Origin: Humibacter albus DSM 18994
GTDB lineage: Bacteria; Actinomycetota; Actinomycetes; Actinomycetales; Microbacteriaceae
DNA length: 64,000 bases
Reading direction: 5' to 3'
Assembly (NCBI RefSeq): GCF_000421825.1
Contig: NZ_ATXT01000002.1
Coordinates: forward strand, 1 to 64,000
The position numbers were made by a program, and so were the translations under genes. The notes under the pieces were generated by a model that had not been told where the DNA came from, ran no database searches, and saw nothing but the letters and a program-made list of their open reading frames with translations. This document shows, one piece after another, positions 61,526-64,000 of the stretch; the first letter of the stretch is position 1; each line of letters begins with the position of its first letter.

Positions 61526-62782
61526 GTGAAGGCACGCAAGTGGCTCGCGGCCATTGTGGTTGCGACGGCAGTGACGGCAGGCCTGGTCGGCTGCTCGTCC
61601 AACTCATCCGGCAGTTCGGGCAGCACAACGCTGAACTTCGTGGAAGACAAGGGCTGGAACTACGACCCGCTCTCGACTGCGGCGAAGAAGAGCCTCGGAG
61701 TATCGCTCAAGACCAACACGTACAGCAACGAGAACCAGTTCCAGGCGTTCGTCAAACAATCACTGCGTACGCCGAAGGCCCCCGACATCTTCACGTGGCA
61801 CACGGGCGCCCAGCTCGAGCAGCTCGTCTCGCAGGGACTAGTGGCGGACACGAGCAGCATCTGGAAGAAGGCCATCGCCAAGAACTGGGTGTCGCCCTCG
61901 ATCGAGAAGATGTTCACGGTCGACGGCAAACAGTACTGCGTGCCGCTCGAGGTCGACTACTGGGGCATGTATTACAACAAGGCGATCTTCGCCAAGTACA
62001 ACCTGGCACCGCCGACCACATGGTCGGAGATGCTGAATGATGCCGCGACCCTCAAGTCTCACGGTGTGGTGCCGTTCTACAGCCAAGACGGGAATCCCTG
62101 GGCGTTCGTGTACTACATGCTGACCATGGCCGGCACCGATCTGAACGAGTACAACGCCATCAACGAGGGCAAAGCTTCCTACACCGATCCTCAGGTGAAG
62201 AAGGCGATGGATGTCTGGCTGAAGATGCTTCAAAAGGGCTACTTCAGTGACCCGGGTTCGAAGACCCCATCACAGACCGTTTTCAAGGACGGCGACGCAG
62301 CGATGCAGCCGTTCGGCACCTGGTACCCGGGAACGCTTGCCAAAGTAGGAATGAAGCCGGGAAGTGACTGGGGAATCTTCCCGATCCCGGCAATCACGAA
62401 GCAGAACGGTAAGACTCCGGTTGCTGTCGAGACCGCGCCCGTCTGCGTTACGGCGAAGGGTGCCAACAAGGCGGCGGCGCTCAAGTATTCGCAATGGCTC
62501 ATGAGCCCGTCGGCGCAGTCGACCTGGTCGAAGGCGCAGGGGATTCTTCCCTACAACCCGCAGGCCAAGGCTGCGAACTCGACTCTTCAGGGCTTCGGTA
62601 AGCAGGTGACGGACGCCGCGAAATACACGACCTATCTGCGCTACTACGAGGCGGCGCCAGCGCCGGTCCTCACGTCTGCTCTAAACAACTTCACCGGGTT
62701 CATGACCGCTCCGAGCGACCCGACGAAGTATCTCAAGAGCATCCAAAGCGTGTCCTCGCAGTACTGGGCGAGCAAGAAATAA
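61526..62782 (+). CDS. sugar ABC transporter substrate-binding lipoprotein
   Basis: 418 aa. GTG start with AAGGGAG 5 nt upstream. Signal peptide with lipobox Cys23 (LVGC), then a type-I solute-binding (MalE/UgpB-like) domain with GTWYPGTLAKVG and PICVTAKG-like blocks. Extracellular receptor of a carbohydrate importer, first gene of the operon under the operator at 61484-61499. Confidence 0.92.
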   Translation: MKARKWLAAIVVATAVTAGLVGCSSNSSGSSGSTTLNFVEDKGWNYDPLSTAAKKSLGVSLKTNTYSNENQFQAFVKQSLRTPKAPDIFTWHTGAQLEQLVSQGLVADTSSIWKKAIAKNWVSPSIEKMFTVDGKQYCVPLEVDYWGMYYNKAIFAKYNLAPPTTWSEMLNDAATLKSHGVVPFYSQDGNPWAFVYYMLTMAGTDLNEYNAINEGKASYTDPQVKKAMDVWLKMLQKGYFSDPGSKTPSQTVFKDGDAAMQPFGTWYPGTLAKVGMKPGSDWGIFPIPAITKQNGKTPVAVETAPVCVTAKGANKAAALKYSQWLMSPSAQSTWSKAQGILPYNPQAKAANSTLQGFGKQVTDAAKYTTYLRYYEAAPAPVLTSALNNFTGFMTAPSDPTKYLKSIQSVSSQYWASKK

Positions 62783-62795
62783 GCGCGCCTTGGCC

Positions 62796-63698
62796 ATGCA
62801 CTCGAAATCCAACGGATACCAGCGCTCCGCCTGGGCCTTCATGGGCCCAGGCGTGGCACTGGTCCTCCTCGCGATGTACATCCCTGTCGTGTACACGATG
62901 TACCTCAGCTTGACGGACTACAACGGCCTCGACACGCCACAATTCGTCGGACTCCAGAACTACGTCACGATGTTCTCGGATCCGTCGTTCCTCATGTCGC
63001 TTCTGAACACCGCGATCTGGGTCGTAGGCACTCTCATCGTGCCCGTCGGAGTCGGCTTGCTGGTCGCCTACTTGTCTTTCGGATTGAAGTGGGCCTCGCT
63101 GTTCCGGATCCCGTTCCTGATCCCGTATGCGCTTTCAGGGGTCGCGATCGGCGTCGTGTTCAACTTCATCTTGCAGAACGGGGGTGCCTTGTCCCAGGCG
63201 ATGGCCTTCTTCCATCTGCCCGGCGCCGACACGCATTGGCTCGAGGTTGCGCCGCTCAACACGATCGTGATGATCCTCGCCTCCTCGTGGCAGGGAATCG
63301 GGGTGAATGCACTCCTCTTCATCGTCGGCCTTCAATCGATCCCGAAAGAGCCACTCGAGGCTGCCCGGATCGACGGAGCAAACGGATTGCGACTGTTCAC
63401 AACCATGATCTGGCCGCTCCTACGCCCATCGACCACGATCGTGGTCGGACTCTCAATCGTGAACAGCCTGAAGACGTTCGACATCGTGGAGACGATGACC
63501 CAGGGTGGGCCGAACCGCATCTCCGAGACCCTGGGCGTCACGATGTACTCGGACACGTTCCAGAACAGCCAGTACGGGCTCGGCGCCGCCGTGGCGATCT
63601 TCCTCACGATCGTGACAGTCGCCGCATCGGTGCTGTACCTGCGTCGACAACTGGCCATCGGAGATTCGTCAGGTAGCGGGAAGGTGGCTGAGGCATGA
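62796..63698 (+). CDS. sugar ABC transporter permease, MalF type
   Basis: 300 aa from the ATG at 62796 (a TTG at 62790 is the alternative). Six hydrophobic segments and the EAA loop PKEPLEAARIDGANGLRLFTTM (about 188-209), which docks the ATPase. Partner of the next permease, whose start overlaps its stop (ATGA). No ATPase is seen in the window; such operons often share a distant MsmK-type ATPase. Confidence 0.92.
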   Translation: MHSKSNGYQRSAWAFMGPGVALVLLAMYIPVVYTMYLSLTDYNGLDTPQFVGLQNYVTMFSDPSFLMSLLNTAIWVVGTLIVPVGVGLLVAYLSFGLKWASLFRIPFLIPYALSGVAIGVVFNFILQNGGALSQAMAFFHLPGADTHWLEVAPLNTIVMILASSWQGIGVNALLFIVGLQSIPKEPLEAARIDGANGLRLFTTMIWPLLRPSTTIVVGLSIVNSLKTFDIVETMTQGGPNRISETLGVTMYSDTFQNSQYGLGAAVAIFLTIVTVAASVLYLRRQLAIGDSSGSGKVAEA

Positions 63699-64000
63699 CC
63701 TCGCGCATTGTCCGCTATGCGGTTCTGGGGGTCTTGGGAGTGCTGTGGCTTCTCCCCATCTACCTGCTGCTTGCGAATGCGAGCAAGTCGAACGCCGACT
63801 TCTCGGGGAGTCAGCTGTGGACGACGGGAAACGTCGTCGCGCTATGGAACAACATCGTCGACGTCTTTACCACCACGGGTATCTCGAACGGATTCGGCGT
63901 TTCGGCCGTCTACGCGGTCATCGCGCCCATCATCGCCGTCGTTCTCGGGGCGTGCGTCGGATTCGCCGTCATCGTGCTGAAGCTCAAGCACGGCTTCACC
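63695..64000 (+). CDS. sugar ABC transporter permease, MalG type (partial)
   Basis: First 102 codons of a CUT1 permease, running off the end of the window. A first transmembrane helix (VLGVLGVLWLLPIYLLLANAS) and a periplasmic loop typical of MalG-like proteins (TTGNVVALWNNI, STGISNG-like NGFGVS) are seen. Overlaps the MalF-type permease stop by 4 bp. Confidence 0.88.
   Translation, partial: MTSRIVRYAVLGVLGVLWLLPIYLLLANASKSNADFSGSQLWTTGNVVALWNNIVDVFTTTGISNGFGVSAVYAVIAPIIAVVLGACVGFAVIVLKLKHGFT

Overview
High-GC actinobacterial chromosome, most likely a member of the Microbacteriaceae (inference). The support is the GC-rich third-position codon use, frequent GTG starts, several apparently leaderless genes with a TANNNT -10 box 6-9 nt before the start codon, an LAxTG-type sortase signal, a CebR-type cellobiose operator, and actinobacterial genes such as malate:quinone oxidoreductase, a DUF1684 protein and an Rv2578c-type radical SAM protein. 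The window opens in the 3' end of a 23S rRNA followed by 5S rRNA and ends inside a sugar ABC permease gene.

Layout. 0.6-9.7 kb is a LacI-regulated organosulfate module: sugar-type zinc dehydrogenase, LacI regulator, cytoplasmic sulfatase, an SsuABC/Tau-like ABC importer (two permeases, ATPase, lipoprotein) and an SDR. The divergent lacI/sulfatase promoters and two palindromic operators can be read directly. 9.8-12.7 kb holds uncharacterised membrane and hypothetical proteins. 12.8-15.4 kb is a cellobiose phosphorylase under a near-perfect CebR box. 15.9-19.2 kb is a candidate defence pair: a DUF262-DUF1524 (GmrSD/SspE-like) nuclease facing a HEPN-DUF3320 protein, with a gene remnant between them. 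An ADP-ribosylglycohydrolase and a Nudix hydrolase follow. 21.2-25.7 kb is a second sulfatase locus (ROK regulator, sulfatase, orphan NgcE-like sugar-binding lipoprotein).

25.9-30.3 kb has GntR, a ThrE-type exporter, DUF2695, MarR-MFS and a truncated VapC toxin. Aspartokinase (30.4 kb) and aspartate-semialdehyde dehydrogenase (40.0 kb), usually adjacent in actinobacteria, are split by 8.3 kb carrying a GDSL lipoprotein, an orphan beta-class DNA methyltransferase and a nearly complete non-phosphorylative L-fucose pathway (mutarotase, AKR dehydrogenase, lactonase, L-fuconate dehydratase, SDR, FadR-type regulator). The fuconate dehydratase retains all the expected catalytic residues.

41-53 kb is mainly housekeeping: DUF1684, mqo, an ABC-F protein with a long uORF-containing leader, an Rv2578c-type radical SAM protein, a sensor kinase / kinase-less sensor / LuxR regulator cassette, tdk, cysQ and an LLM oxidoreductase. 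53-56 kb is a large wall-anchored discoidin/ricin-domain protein. 56.4-64 kb is a sugar catabolism cluster (DapA-like aldolase, mannose-6-phosphate-isomerase-like protein, ROK kinase, LacI, ABC importer). Two closely related palindromes tie its divergent promoters to one LacI repressor and move the isomerase start 171 bp downstream of the longest reading frame.
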